Positions 51,226 through 60,015 of a stretch of DNA of 64,000 bases are shown here, piece after piece. A program made the position numbers and the translations under genes. Positions within the stretch are counted from its first letter, which is position 1, and each line of letters opens with the position of its first letter. The notes below the pieces were generated by a model. The model saw only the letters and a list, made by a program, of their open reading frames with translations, did no database searches and had not been told where the DNA came from. The stretch lies in the NCBI RefSeq assembly GCF_003993795.1, contig NZ_RWKV01000015.1:434001-498000 (forward strand). Reading direction: 5' to 3'. This DNA is from Aquabacter cavernae (lineage in GTDB: Bacteria > Pseudomonadota > Alphaproteobacteria > Rhizobiales > Xanthobacteraceae).

Positions 51226-53640
51226 TTACCCGCGCAGGGTCGCGCCCGTCTTCTTCGCCACATCCGCCACGATGCGCCCGGCGACCGCTTCGATCTCCGC
51301 ATCTGTCAGCGTCCGCTCGCGCGGCTGGAGAACCACTTCCACCGCCACCGACTTCTTGTCGTCGGCGATGCCCGGCCCCTGATAGACGTCGAACACCGAG
51401 GCGCCCGTCACCAGCTTCTTGTCCACGCCCAAAGCGGTGCGCAGGATGTCGGCGGCGGGAACCGCGCGGTCCACCACGAAGGCGAAGTCGCGCTTCACCG
51501 GCTGGAACGGCGACAGGTCCAGAGGCGGCTTCACCTTGGTGGCCTTGGCCTTGGGCTCGGGCACCTTGTCGAGGATGATCTCGAACGCCGCCACCGGGCC
51601 GGACACGTCCAGCGCCTCCAGCACGGAGGGGTGCAGTTCGCCGAACACGCCGATCACATTGGGACCGAGGCGGAAGGAGCCGGACCGGCCGGGATGATAC
51701 CAGCCGGGCGCATCCGCCGAGACCTGCAGGTTCGCCACAGGCGCACCCGCCGCCGCCAGCAGAGCCAGCGCGTCCGCCTTGGCGTCGAACGCATCCACCG
51801 CGCCCGCCGCGCCCTGCCAGAACCGGCCGGAACCGTTCGGCTTGGCGGTGCCGCGCCGCACGCCCGAGGCGGCCATGCGCTGGTCCTCCGGCTTGTCGCC
51901 GGCGAACACCTGGCCCACCTCGAACAGGGCCGCGTCCCCGTAGCCCCTGTCCGCATTGGCCTGCGCCGCGCGCAGCAGGCCCGGCAGCAGGCTCGGGCGC
52001 ATGTCGGAGAGGTCAGCGGCGATGGGATTGGCCAGCGCCAGTTCCGGCGCGCCGCCGCCGAACAGCTTCGCCTCGTCGGACGGCACGAAGGACCAGGTGA
52101 CCGCCTCCACGAGGCCGCGCGCGGCCAACGCCCGGCGCGCCTTGCGGGTGCGCAGTTGGAGCGCGGTCAGCACCGGCTTGCGGCCGCCGCCATCGCGGGG
52201 GAATTCGGTGAGCGGCACGCGGGCGAGGCCCAGGATGCGCACCACCTCTTCCACGAGGTCCGCCTTGCCGTCCACATCGCCACGCCAGGAGGGCGGCACC
52301 ACCTGCACCACCGGCGCGGCTCCGCTCACCGCGAAGCCGAGGCGGGTGAGCACGCCGCGCATCTCCTCCTCGCTGGCCTCAAGGCCGGAGAGGCGCTTCA
52401 CCTCCGCGAACGGGAAGTCGATGGTGCGGGTCGTGTCCGGCACGCTTCCCGCCACCACCAGTTCGGAGGGCTCGCCTCCGCACAGGTCCATGACCAGATG
52501 CGTGGCCAGCTCCAGGCCCGGCAGCATGAAGGCGGGGTCGATGCCGCGCTCGAAGCGGAAGCGGGCATCGGAATTGATGGAGAGCTTGCGGCCCGTCTGA
52601 GCGATGTTGATGGGCTCCCAGAGCGCGGATTCGATCACCACGTCGGTGGTGGCCTCGTCGCAGCCGGATTCCTCGCCGCCCATGATGCCCGCGAGGCTCT
52701 CGACGCCCTTGTCGTCGGCGATGACGCACATGGTCTCGTCGAGCGTGTAGGTGCGCCCGTCCAGCGCCAGCAGGCTCTCGCCCGCCTTGGCCCGCCGCAC
52801 CACGAGGTCGCCCGACACCTTCTTCAGGTCGAAGACGTGCAGCGGGCGGTCCCGGTCGAGGGTCAGCAGATTGGTGATATCCACCAGGGCATTGATGGGC
52901 CGCAGGCCCACCGCCCGCAGCTTCGCCTGGAGCCAGTCCGGCGAGGGGCCGTTCTTCACGCCCCGCACCACCCGCAGCCCGAAGGCCGGGCACAGAGAGG
53001 GCGTGTCGCCGAAGTCGAGGCGCACGCCGAGGGGCGCGGGGAAGACCCCGGCGACGGGCGTCACATCCCGCGTCTTCAGCGTGCCGAGACCGGCGGCGGC
53101 GAGATCCCGCGCGATGCCGGAAATGCCCAGGCAATCGGCCCGGTTCGGCGTCACGGCGATCTCGATCACCGGATCGCCCAGGCCCAGCACGTCCGCGAAG
53201 GGCGCGCCCACCGGGGCATCGGCGGGCAGTTCCAGGATGCCGTCATGCTCCTCGGAAAGGCCCATCTCGCGGGCGGAGCACAGCATGCCCCGGCTTTCCA
53301 CGTCGCGGATCTTGCCGATCTTCAGTTCCGTGCCGGTGGCGGGAATGACGGTGCCCGGCGCGGCGAACACGGTCTTCAGGCCCGCGCGCGCATTGGGGGC
53401 GCCGCACACCACCTGGATGGGATCGCCCGCGCCGATGGAGACGGTGCAGACCCGCAGCTTGTCCGCATTGGGATGCTTTTCGGCGGTCAGCACCTCGCCC
53501 ACCACGAAGGGGGCGAGCGCCTTGCCCTTGTCCTCCACACCCTCGACCTCCAGGCCGACCAGGGTGAGACGCTCAAGGATCTCGTCGAGCGAGGCGGGGG
53601 TGTCGAGGTGCTCTTTCAGCCAGGAGAGGGTGAACTTCAT
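51226..53640 (-). CDS. pheT: Phenylalanine--tRNA ligase beta subunit
   Basis: An 804-residue cytoplasmic subunit of the (alpha-beta)2 enzyme that charges tRNA-Phe. [15 protein letters not shown] is the standard start. The N-terminal OB-fold tRNA-binding module follows ([20 protein letters not shown], about 47-66), then the B3/B4 editing domain, the B5 domain and the catalytic-like core. The C-terminal FDX-ACB anticodon domain begins at [20 protein letters not shown] and ends at the stop. It is downstream of pheS but separated from it by 156 bases containing a long inverted repeat, an unusual spacing for this pair. Confidence 0.97.
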   Translation of the reverse strand: MKFTLSWLKEHLDTPASLDEILERLTLVGLEVEGVEDKGKALAPFVVGEVLTAEKHPNADKLRVCTVSIGAGDPIQVVCGAPNARAGLKTVFAAPGTVIPATGTELKIGKIRDVESRGMLCSAREMGLSEEHDGILELPADAPVGAPFADVLGLGDPVIEIAVTPNRADCLGISGIARDLAAAGLGTLKTRDVTPVAGVFPAPLGVRLDFGDTPSLCPAFGLRVVRGVKNGPSPDWLQAKLRAVGLRPINALVDITNLLTLDRDRPLHVFDLKKVSGDLVVRRAKAGESLLALDGRTYTLDETMCVIADDKGVESLAGIMGGEESGCDEATTDVVIESALWEPINIAQTGRKLSINSDARFRFERGIDPAFMLPGLELATHLVMDLCGGEPSELVVAGSVPDTTRTIDFPFAEVKRLSGLEASEEEMRGVLTRLGFAVSGAAPVVQVVPPSWRGDVDGKADLVEEVVRILGLARVPLTEFPRDGGGRKPVLTALQLRTRKARRALAARGLVEAVTWSFVPSDEAKLFGGGAPELALANPIAADLSDMRPSLLPGLLRAAQANADRGYGDAALFEVGQVFAGDKPEDQRMAASGVRRGTAKPNGSGRFWQGAAGAVDAFDAKADALALLAAAGAPVANLQVSADAPGWYHPGRSGSFRLGPNVIGVFGELHPSVLEALDVSGPVAAFEIILDKVPEPKAKATKVKPPLDLSPFQPVKRDFAFVVDRAVPAADILRTALGVDKKLVTGASVFDVYQGPGIADDKKSVAVEVVLQPRERTLTDAEIEAVAGRIVADVAKKTGATLRG

Positions 53641-53693
53641 GGGTCGCCGTCCGTGATCTTTGCTGCCGCGCCCGTGGCGCCGGCTTCCCCCTC

Positions 53694-53777
53694 CCCAACC
53701 CTCCCCCGCAAGCGGGAGAGGGAGCTTGCGGGCGGCGCAACGGAAAAGCCCTCTCCCGCTTGCGGGGGAGGGTTGGG
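53694..53777. repeat. 29-base perfect inverted repeat between pheS and pheT
   Basis: The arms 53694-53722 and 53749-53777 are exact reverse complements around a 26-base loop. Each arm is itself dyad-rich (CTCCCGC-TTGCGGGGGAG type). A related half-copy lies at 46527-46566. It would form a very stable hairpin in the pheST mRNA. Confidence 0.85.
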
Positions 53778-53796
53778 AGGGGGCTCGGGCCGCGCC

Positions 53797-54906
53797 TTAC
53801 GCGCTCAAGCCACCCGCCAGTGTCGGGAAGTCCAGCGGCCGGAAGCCGTAGTGCGAGAGCCAGCGCACATCCGCCTCGAAGAAGGCGCGCAGGTCGTTCA
53901 TGCCGTATTTCAGCATGGCGATGCGGTCGATCCCCATGCCCCAGGCGAAGCCCTGATAGACGTCCGGGTCGATGCCGCAATTGCGCAGCACGTTGGGATG
54001 CACCATCCCACAGCCCAGGATCTCCAGCCAGTCATTGCCCTCGCCGAACCGGATCTCGCCGGGGCGCGAGCGGTCGCACTGGATGTCCACTTCCATGCTC
54101 GGCTCGGTGAAGGGGAAGAAGGACGGGCGGAAGCGCATGGTCACGCGCTCCACCTCGAAGAAGGCCTTGCAGAACTCCTCCAGGATCCATTTCAGGTGTC
54201 CCATATGGGAGCCCTTGTCGATGACGAGGCCTTCCACCTGATGGAACATGGGGGTGTGCGTCTGGTCGCTGTCGCAGCGATAGGTGCGGCCCGGGCAGAT
54301 GACGCGGATGGGCGGCTTGTTAGCCAGCATGGTGCGCACCTGCACCGGCGAGGTGTGGGTGCGCAGCACCTTGCGCTGCCCGTCCGGACCCGGCGGCAGG
54401 AAGAAGGTGTCGTGCATCTCGCGGGCGGGATGGCCTTCCGGGAAATTCAGCGCGGTGAAATTGTGGAAGTCGGTCTCGATGTCCGGCCCTTCCGCCACCG
54501 AGAAGCCCATGTCCGCGAAGATGGCGGTCAGCTCTTCAGTCACCTGGGCGATGGGGTGGATGCGGCCGATCTCGGCGGGCGCCTCGCGCACCGGCAAGGT
54601 CACGTCCACGCGCTCGCTGGCGAGGCGCGCGGTGAGGGCGGCCGCCTTCAGCGTCTCCTTGCGGACGCCCAGCAGGCCCTGGACGCGGTCGCGCAGGCCG
54701 TTGATGGCGGGGCCGAGCGTCTTGCGCTCCTCCGGGCTCATGCCGCCCAGAGACTTCAGCAGTTCGGAGACGGACCCCTTCTTGCCCAGCGCGCCGATGC
54801 GCACCTGTTCGAGCGCGGCCTCGTCATCCGCCGCGAGGATGGCGGTGGCGATCTCGCGCTCCAGCGCGTCGAGGCCGGGATGGTCGGTCAGAACGAGTTC
54901 GGACAT
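53797..54906 (-). CDS. pheS: Phenylalanine--tRNA ligase alpha subunit
   Basis: A 369-residue catalytic subunit. The N-terminal coiled coil ([23 protein letters not shown]) binds tRNA. The class II core shows motif 2 ([19 protein letters not shown]) and motif 3 ([22 protein letters not shown]). [27 protein letters not shown] is the characteristic PheS block. It starts at ATG 54906 in a transcription unit rpmI-rplT-pheS-pheT. A terminator-like hairpin and a repeat in the 280-base gap after rplT suggest that pheST may also have its own promoter. Confidence 0.97.
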   Translation of the reverse strand: MSELVLTDHPGLDALEREIATAILAADDEAALEQVRIGALGKKGSVSELLKSLGGMSPEERKTLGPAINGLRDRVQGLLGVRKETLKAAALTARLASERVDVTLPVREAPAEIGRIHPIAQVTEELTAIFADMGFSVAEGPDIETDFHNFTALNFPEGHPAREMHDTFFLPPGPDGQRKVLRTHTSPVQVRTMLANKPPIRVICPGRTYRCDSDQTHTPMFHQVEGLVIDKGSHMGHLKWILEEFCKAFFEVERVTMRFRPSFFPFTEPSMEVDIQCDRSRPGEIRFGEGNDWLEILGCGMVHPNVLRNCGIDPDVYQGFAWGMGIDRIAMLKYGMNDLRAFFEADVRWLSHYGFRPLDFPTLAGGLSA

Positions 54907-54940
54907 GAAATGGTCCCTTGGGTTCTAGCCGCGAGAGAAA

Positions 54941-55038
54941 CCGTCATGCCCGGGCTTGTCCCGGGCATCCACGGCCGTCCCTTAAGCGCCCACCTGGCGG
55001 AGCCCCGTGGATGGCCGGGACAAGCCCGGCCATGACGG
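54941..55038. repeat. 34-base inverted repeat of the CCGTCATGCCCGG family
   Basis: The arms 54941-54974 and 55005-55038 are reverse complements with two mismatches. The outer bases CCGTCATG and CATGACGG recur in the element at 59932-59964. Such CGTCATGCCCGG palindromes are scattered through many alphaproteobacterial chromosomes. Confidence 0.75.
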
Positions 55039-55121
55039 CTGCTTTAAGGGAAATTCGCGGCGCTTATAACCACCGCGCGGCCCGGTCGGAAAGCCCTTCC
55101 ACACCGGACTGCACCAAGACG

Positions 55122-55151
55122 AAAAGCCCCGTGCGGGTCACCGCCGGGGCT
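55122..55151 (-). terminator. Terminator after rplT
   Basis: On the minus strand AGCCCCG (55151-55145) then GCGG-loop-CCGC then CGGGGCT (55131-55125) form a long stem, followed by TTTTC. It lies 36 bases after the rplT stop and should end or attenuate the rpmI-rplT transcript before pheS. Confidence 0.8.
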
Positions 55152-55186
55152 CTTCAGGTCTCGGAAAGGCTAAGGACGCGGAAAGA

Positions 55187-55552
55187 TCAGGCGGCGAGAG
55201 CCGCCTGCGCCTTCTCCACGAGGGCCTTGAACGCCGCGGGCTCATGGATGGCGATATCCGAGAGCACCTTGCGATCCACCTCAATCCCGGCCTTGCCGAG
55301 ACCATCGATAAATCGCGAATAGGTCAGGCCGAGGTCCAGCTCGCGCACGCCCGCATTGATACGCTGGATCCAGAGAGCGCGGAAGTTGCGCTTCTTCACC
55401 TTGCGATCGCGGTACGCATACTGCATCGACCGCTCGACGGCGGACTTGGCAGCGCGGATGGTGTTCTTGCGACGGCCGTAAAAGCCCTTGGCGGCTTTGA
55501 AGACCTTCTTATGCTTGGCGTGCGAAGTGACGCCGCGTTTGACACGGGACAT
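55187..55552 (-). CDS. rplT: 50S ribosomal protein L20
   Basis: A 121-residue basic protein with the full L20 sequence: [30 protein letters not shown]... (from 55552 down), [19 protein letters not shown] and [11 protein letters not shown]. It binds 23S rRNA early in large-subunit assembly, and in many bacteria it represses its own operon by binding the leader. It lies 22 bases downstream of rpmI. Confidence 0.97.
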   Translation of the reverse strand: MSRVKRGVTSHAKHKKVFKAAKGFYGRRKNTIRAAKSAVERSMQYAYRDRKVKKRNFRALWIQRINAGVRELDLGLTYSRFIDGLGKAGIEVDRKVLSDIAIHEPAAFKALVEKAQAALAA

Positions 55553-55574
55553 GGGAAATCTCCTTCGCTAGCCG

Positions 55575-55775
55575 TCAGCCGTTGGGCAGGAACGACTTGC
55601 GGATAATCCGCGCATCGCTCTCGCACAGGATGGTGGTGCCGCGCAGATTACGGATCTGGTTGTTGGTCCGCTTGATCATGCCGTGGCGCTTGCCGGCCTG
55701 GGCGGCGATGACTTTTCCCGTACCCGTCAGACGGAAGCGCTTTTTCGCTCCCGACTTCGTCTTCATCTTGGGCAT
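55575..55775 (-). CDS. rpmI: 50S ribosomal protein L35
   Basis: A 66-residue basic protein starting [18 protein letters not shown], the invariant L35 opening, with [20 protein letters not shown] and a short tail. It is the first gene of the rpmI-rplT unit. infC, which precedes rpmI in many bacteria, is not upstream here; the next genes on that side are BA14K proteins on the other strand. Confidence 0.97.
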   Translation of the reverse strand: MPKMKTKSGAKKRFRLTGTGKVIAAQAGKRHGMIKRTNNQIRNLRGTTILCESDARIIRKSFLPNG

Positions 55776-56145
55776 TTTGGCTCTCCACGGCGGCAGGACA
55801 TCCCGCGCGAAGCGCGGGCGACTTGCTCAGCCTTTGTTGCTGTGAGCGATATGAACCGGCGCGGCAGCCCTTATGAGCCGGCTGGTTCGGAGGCCGCACT
55901 CGTTACAGGAGGCGGGCGCGAAACGCAAGGGCGGGCGCGAAAACCCGCGCGGCCGGGATCATCCCGGCCGGGAAGAGCCCCGCGCGGCCCCTGCGCGAAG
56001 GGGGCGTGATGCGGCCACGCTGACGCCGCGTCAATGCCTTAACTCCGCCCCTTCAATCCCTTGTGATCAGGCTTCCTCAAAGGAACCCCAACGCCGGCCC
56101 AGAGTCGTATCAGGGGGCATCTCATTCGGGGACGGGAGCGGACCC
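55776..56145. promoter_or_regulatory. Divergent leader region of rpmI and the first BA14K gene
   Basis: This 370-base gap has no gene. On the rpmI side there are two strong hairpins: CCCGCGC-GAA-GCGCGGG (55802-55818), close to the rpmI start, and CGGCCGGGAT-C-ATCCCGGCCG (55950-55970), followed on the minus strand by GCGCGGGTTTT, like an attenuator. Both fit a structured ribosomal-protein leader. The right half should hold the BA14K promoter. Confidence 0.5.
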
Positions 56146-56742
56146 ATGGGTACAACATCGGGCAGAACATCGTCTTTCCTCGCGGCAGGGCTCCTTGGCG
56201 GCCTTTTGGCGGGTCTCGCCGCCGCCACGCCCGCCTCAGCCCTTCCCCTCGGCGCCATGGCCGACAGCGCCAAGGCCCTCCCCGGCCCTGTGGAACAGGT
56301 GCAGTGGCGTGGTGGCTGGGGCGGTGGTCCCGGCTGGGGCGGCGGCGGATGGCGCGGGCCCGGGTGGGGCGGCGGATGGCGGGGCGGATGGGGGCCAGGC
56401 CCGGGATGGGGTGGCCCCGGTTGGGGTGGTCCCGGCCCTGGTTGGGGCTGGCGCTCAGGATGGGGACCCGGTCCCGGATGGGGCGGTGGCTGGGGTGGTG
56501 GCCCGCGCTGGGGCTGGGGTGGCGGCGGATGCGCCTGGGGTGGCTGCGGATGGGGTCCGGGCGCGGGGTTCGCGACCGGCGTCATCGTGGGCTCGGCCAT
56601 TGCCGCGCCGCCGCCCGTGATGATCTATGGCGGCCCGCCGGGCGGAAACGCGGTGGCCTACTGCATGCAGCGCTTCCGCTCGTACAACCCGGCCACCGGC
56701 ACGTATCTCGGCTATGACGGTCGCCGTCATGCCTGCCCGTGA
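56146..56742 (+). CDS. BA14K-like exported protein with Gly/Trp-rich repeats (paralogue 1)
   Basis: A 198-residue protein from ATG 56146; a longer frame from 55873 has no credible extension. Residues 1-35 are a signal peptide (FLAAGLLGGLLAGLAAATPASA). Residues about 50-140 are low-complexity GWGGGPGWGGGGW-type repeats. After a short hydrophobic GFATGVIVGSAIA stretch, the C-terminal 32 residues (YCMQRFRSYNPATGTYLGYD then RRHACP) are the BA14K motif, named from a Brucella immunoreactive 14-kDa protein. BA14K proteins occur in Rhizobiales envelopes with proposed lectin-like or glycan-binding activity. A second copy follows at 57010. Confidence 0.85.
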   Translation: MGTTSGRTSSFLAAGLLGGLLAGLAAATPASALPLGAMADSAKALPGPVEQVQWRGGWGGGPGWGGGGWRGPGWGGGWRGGWGPGPGWGGPGWGGPGPGWGWRSGWGPGPGWGGGWGGGPRWGWGGGGCAWGGCGWGPGAGFATGVIVGSAIAAPPPVMIYGGPPGGNAVAYCMQRFRSYNPATGTYLGYDGRRHACP

Positions 56743-57009
56743 CCCGGGCGGGTTTCCGGTCGGCATGTGAAGCGGTGCCCTCAAAGGCGCCGCCAGATAG
56801 CCGAACGTGATATCACCCCTGGGCGCGCAGGCCGGTACATCGCCCGACCGATTCGGGGCTTCGGAAGAGGCCCCGGCACCGGACGAAGGCAGAGCCACCG
56901 GGCGCCGCGCGCGGGGTTCAGATTTGCAGTCATGGCCCGCTTATGTTCCGACGCGGGCCGCGAAGACGGTTTTGGAAGATACTCGGTAGAAGGTTCTGGG
57001 AGAAGGTTG

Positions 57010-57501
57010 ATGCGCAGAAGTCTGTCCTTGCTCACTGCCGCCGCGATGCTCGCGGGCGTCGCCGCTCCGGCGGCCCAGGCGCAGGCCCTGCGGCCCGCCA
57101 TGCCCGCCCTCGACGGCGCCAGCTCCGTCACGCAGGTCCAGTGGGGCCCCGGCCCCGGCTGGGGACCCGGCCGGCGACCCGGCTGGGGTCCGGGCCCGGG
57201 CTATGGCCCCGGCTACGGCCCCCCGCCCGGCTACTATCGCAACAATTGCGGCTGGGGCGGCTGCAACAACAACAACAATGCGGGCGCGGCTGCCGCCGCC
57301 GGCCTCGTGGGTGGCCTGATCCTCGGCGCCGCCGCCGCGAGCGCCGCCCAGCAGGCCCAGCAGCCCCCGGCGGTCTATTACGCGCCGGGCCCGGCGGCCG
57401 ATCCCAATTGGATCGCCTATTGCTCGGCGAAGTATAGGAGCTTCGACCCGCGCACCGGCACGTATCTGGGCTATGACGGCCTGCGCCATCCCTGCCAGTG
57501 A
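57010..57501 (+). CDS. BA14K-like exported protein (paralogue 2)
   Basis: A 163-residue protein from ATG 57010 (MRRSLSLLTAAAMLAGVAAPAAQAQA), a textbook signal peptide. It shares a SVTQVQWGPG segment with the first copy's VEQVQWRGG. A Gly/Pro/Trp/Tyr-rich stretch and an NNNNN run follow, then a hydrophobic segment (AGLVGGLILGAAAASAA). The C-terminus is the BA14K motif (YCSAKYRSFDPRTGTYLGYD then LRHPCQ). It lies 267 bases after the first copy, so the pair is a tandem duplication with diverged middles. A hairpin terminator follows. Confidence 0.87.
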   Translation: MRRSLSLLTAAAMLAGVAAPAAQAQALRPAMPALDGASSVTQVQWGPGPGWGPGRRPGWGPGPGYGPGYGPPPGYYRNNCGWGGCNNNNNAGAAAAAGLVGGLILGAAAASAAQQAQQPPAVYYAPGPAADPNWIAYCSAKYRSFDPRTGTYLGYDGLRHPCQ

Positions 57502-57512
57502 CAAACGCTGCG

Positions 57513-57539
57513 GGGCCGGAAGCCACGCGCTTCCGGCCC
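57513..57539 (+). terminator. Terminator after the second BA14K gene
   Basis: GGGCCGGAAG (57513-57522) and CTTCCGGCCC (57530-57539) form a perfect 10-base stem with a seven-base loop, 12 bases after the stop. The T-content behind it is weak. Confidence 0.65.
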
Positions 57540-57682
57540 TCCTGGCTTACCCGCATTCATAAGCATTGCTTGGCGGGATCATCAGCACATTGAATTGCCC
57601 ATCCGATCCGGCGCGCGCTAAGGTTTGCCCGACGCCGGATGCATGTCTCTGGCCATAAACAAGAAACGCCAAAGAGACGGGC

Positions 57683-58432
57683 ATGCTCTCCCTTTACGTG
57701 GTGGTGGCCGCCGGAGCCATGGTGGCCGGGTTCGTCCAGGGCATGTCGGGCTTCGGCTTCGGCCTCGTGGCCATGTCGCTCTGGGCCTGGATGCTCGAAC
57801 CGGAACTGGCCGCCGCACTCATCGTCTTCGCCTCCCTGATCGGCCAATGCCTCACCGCGCACACCCTGCGGCGCGGGTTCGACGCGCGGCTGCTGGCGCC
57901 CTATCTCCTGGGCGGACTGGCGGGCGTCCCGCTCGGCGTCATGGCCCTGCCGCATCTGGACATGGTCACGTTCCGCGCGCTCCTGGGGGGCCTTCTGGCG
58001 GTGTGGTGCCCCGCCATGCTGCTGGCGCGGCACATTCCGCGCATCACCGGGGGCGGGCGGATCGCCGACGGCCTCACGGGGCTGGCGGGCGGAGTGCTGG
58101 GCGGGCTCGGCGGGTTTACCGGCGTGGTCCCCGCCTTGTGGTGCACGCTGCGCGGCTATCCCAAGCACACCCAGCGCACGATCATCCAGAGCTTCAACCT
58201 GTCCATGCTGCTGGTGACCATGATCTCCTATCTCGTCGCGGGCATCGTGACGGCGGAGATGCTGCCCTTCTTCGCGGTGGTGGCCCCGGCGCTGCTGGTG
58301 CCGACGCTGGTGGGCGCGAAGGTCTATGCGGTCATGAGCGAGGCGCGGTTCCGCCAACTCATCCTCGGCCTGCTGGCCGCCTCGGGCATCGCGCTCCTGG
58401 GTTCGTCCGCCGTCACCCTGCTGATGCGCTGA
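57683..58432 (+). CDS. TauE/SafE (TSUP) family membrane exporter
   Basis: A 249-residue inner-membrane protein with about eight hydrophobic segments. The two half-repeats are visible: GAMVAGFVQGMSGFGFGLVAMSL near the start, and GLAGGVLGGLGGFTGVVPALWCTLRG in the middle, the TSUP signature. Such proteins export sulfite, sulfonates or organosulfur acids. The last 20 bases overlap the end of the convergent siroheme synthase gene, whose product serves sulfite and nitrite reductases, so a sulfur role is plausible. Confidence 0.87.
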   Translation: MLSLYVVVAAGAMVAGFVQGMSGFGFGLVAMSLWAWMLEPELAAALIVFASLIGQCLTAHTLRRGFDARLLAPYLLGGLAGVPLGVMALPHLDMVTFRALLGGLLAVWCPAMLLARHIPRITGGGRIADGLTGLAGGVLGGLGGFTGVVPALWCTLRGYPKHTQRTIIQSFNLSMLLVTMISYLVAGIVTAEMLPFFAVVAPALLVPTLVGAKVYAVMSEARFRQLILGLLAASGIALLGSSAVTLLMR

Positions 58433-59909
58433 CCGCTTCAGCGAGGGCCATGGCGCCCGCGCCCTCCGACAAAGCATGGCCATAGAGCACGAGGCATGGC
58501 CCCTTGGCGCCCTCATCCACGGCCCGCGCCACCTCTTCCGCCAGCCGCCCCAGCGGGGCGGACACCACCACCTGATCGGGGCGCGTGGCGGAGAAGACCG
58601 CGAGCGCGGGCACGGACGGGTCGATGCCTGCCCCCGCCAGCCGCCCCACCAGTTCCCCCAGCGTGCGGCGGGGCATGTAGACCACGGTGGTGGCCGCCGG
58701 GTCCGCCAGCGCCTTGAAGTCCAGGTCCTTGGGCAGCTTGCCGTCGCGCGCATGGGCGGTGACGAATTGCAGCCGCCGCGCATGGTCGCGATGGGTGAGC
58801 GACGTGACGAGACCGGCGGCGACGCCCTGGGGCGAGGAGATGCCGGGCACCACCTCCACCGGAATGCCCGCCGCCCGGCAGGCGGTGATCTCTTCCCCCG
58901 CGCGGCCGAAGATCATGGGATCCCCGCCCTTCAGGCGCACCACGCGGCGGCCCTCCTTGGCGAAGCGGACCATTAGCGCGTTGATGTCGTCCTGCTTGCA
59001 GGAAGGGCCGTAGCCGGTCTTGCCCACCAGCATCTTGCGCGCCTCGCGCCGGGCGAAGTCCAGCACCTGCGGGGAGACGAGGTCGTCATAGAGCACCACT
59101 TCCGCCGATTGCAGCGCGCGCACCGCCTTCAGCGTCAGCAATTCGGGATCGCCCGGCCCGGCCCCCACCAGCACCACGGACCCCGTGGCGGGCGTGGCGC
59201 GGGCGGCCTCCATTGCATCGAACAGGGCCCGGCGGTCGCCTTCCCCCGGCTCCCGCTCCGGCTCGGCCATGGCGCGGACGGCGAACGCCTCCCAGAAGGC
59301 GCGCCGCGCCTGGAAGGACAGGCCGAGGGCGGTCACGGAGGCGCGCCAGTCCTGCGCCGCCTGCGCCCAGCGCCGGAAGCCCTTGGGCAGGATGGCCTCG
59401 ATCTTGGCGCGGATGGCCTGCCCGAAGACCGGCGCCGCCCCGTCCGTGGAGATGCCCACCACGAGGGGCGAGCGGTTGACGATGGCGCCGAAGGCGAAGT
59501 CGCAGAAGGCGGGTCGGTCCACCACATTCACCGGCACGCCCGCCGCGCGGGCCGCCTCAGCAAAGCGCGCCGCCTCCGCGTCATCCTGCGCGTCGCAGAT
59601 GGCGAGGGCTGCGCCCGCAAGGTCGCCCGCCTCCCAGCCGCGCCGCACCAGTGTCACCGGCCCGCCGGGCGCCTCGGCCGCAAGCTCCGTCATCTCGGCG
59701 CAGGGCGCGGCGGCGAGGACATCCACATGGGCGCCGGCGGCGGAAAGAAGCTCCGCCTTCCAGACCGCAGGCGCATCGCCGCCCGCCACCACCACCTTCT
59801 TGCCCGCGAGGGCGAAGAAGACCGGCAGGCGCGCCAGCGGCTCCATGCGCCCGCCATGCTTCTCACGCGGCGCGCGGGGGGTGTTCGGCTTGTCGGCCGG
59901 AGGGGCCAT
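58413..59909 (-). CDS. cysG: Siroheme synthase, multifunctional CysG
   Basis: A 498-residue enzyme. The N-terminal 220 residues are the precorrin-2 dehydrogenase/ferrochelatase module (PVFFALAGKKVVVAGGDAPAVWKAELL, then NVVDRPAFCDFAFGAIVNRSPLVVGISTDG). The C-terminal 250 residues are uroporphyrinogen-III methyltransferase (GSVVLVGAGPGDPELLTLKAV, VVRLKGGDPMIFGRAGEEI, VVPGISSPQGVAAGL). Together they turn uroporphyrinogen III into sirohaem with SAM, NAD and iron. The first 21 residues are non-conserved, and ATG 59846 (MEPLARLPVFF) is a possible real start. It is convergent with TauE/SafE. Confidence 0.93.
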   Translation of the reverse strand: MAPPADKPNTPRAPREKHGGRMEPLARLPVFFALAGKKVVVAGGDAPAVWKAELLSAAGAHVDVLAAAPCAEMTELAAEAPGGPVTLVRRGWEAGDLAGAALAICDAQDDAEAARFAEAARAAGVPVNVVDRPAFCDFAFGAIVNRSPLVVGISTDGAAPVFGQAIRAKIEAILPKGFRRWAQAAQDWRASVTALGLSFQARRAFWEAFAVRAMAEPEREPGEGDRRALFDAMEAARATPATGSVVLVGAGPGDPELLTLKAVRALQSAEVVLYDDLVSPQVLDFARREARKMLVGKTGYGPSCKQDDINALMVRFAKEGRRVVRLKGGDPMIFGRAGEEITACRAAGIPVEVVPGISSPQGVAAGLVTSLTHRDHARRLQFVTAHARDGKLPKDLDFKALADPAATTVVYMPRRTLGELVGRLAGAGIDPSVPALAVFSATRPDQVVVSAPLGRLAEEVARAVDEGAKGPCLVLYGHALSEGAGAMALAEAVSASAG

Positions 59910-59931
59910 GGTCGGTTCCGTAAGTGTCAGT

Positions 59932-59964
59932 CCGTCATGCCCGGACGCGATCCGGGCATGACGG
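59932..59964. repeat. 14-base perfect inverted repeat of the CCGTCATGCCCGG family
   Basis: Arms 59932-59945 and 59951-59964 with a CGCGA loop. It shares the CCGTCATGCCCGG arm with the element at 54941-55038. It lies between cysG and polA and may double as a terminator for polA. Confidence 0.75.
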
Positions 59965-60015
59965 GTTGTTCAGCTTCACTGTGAGCGCACGCGCCCGCTT
60001 CGGCAAGACGGCCCC

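Noticed and set aside
51631-55035. Long plus-strand frames over pheT, pheS and (60019-63198) polA
   Set aside because: They are shadows of well-recognised housekeeping genes on the minus strand.
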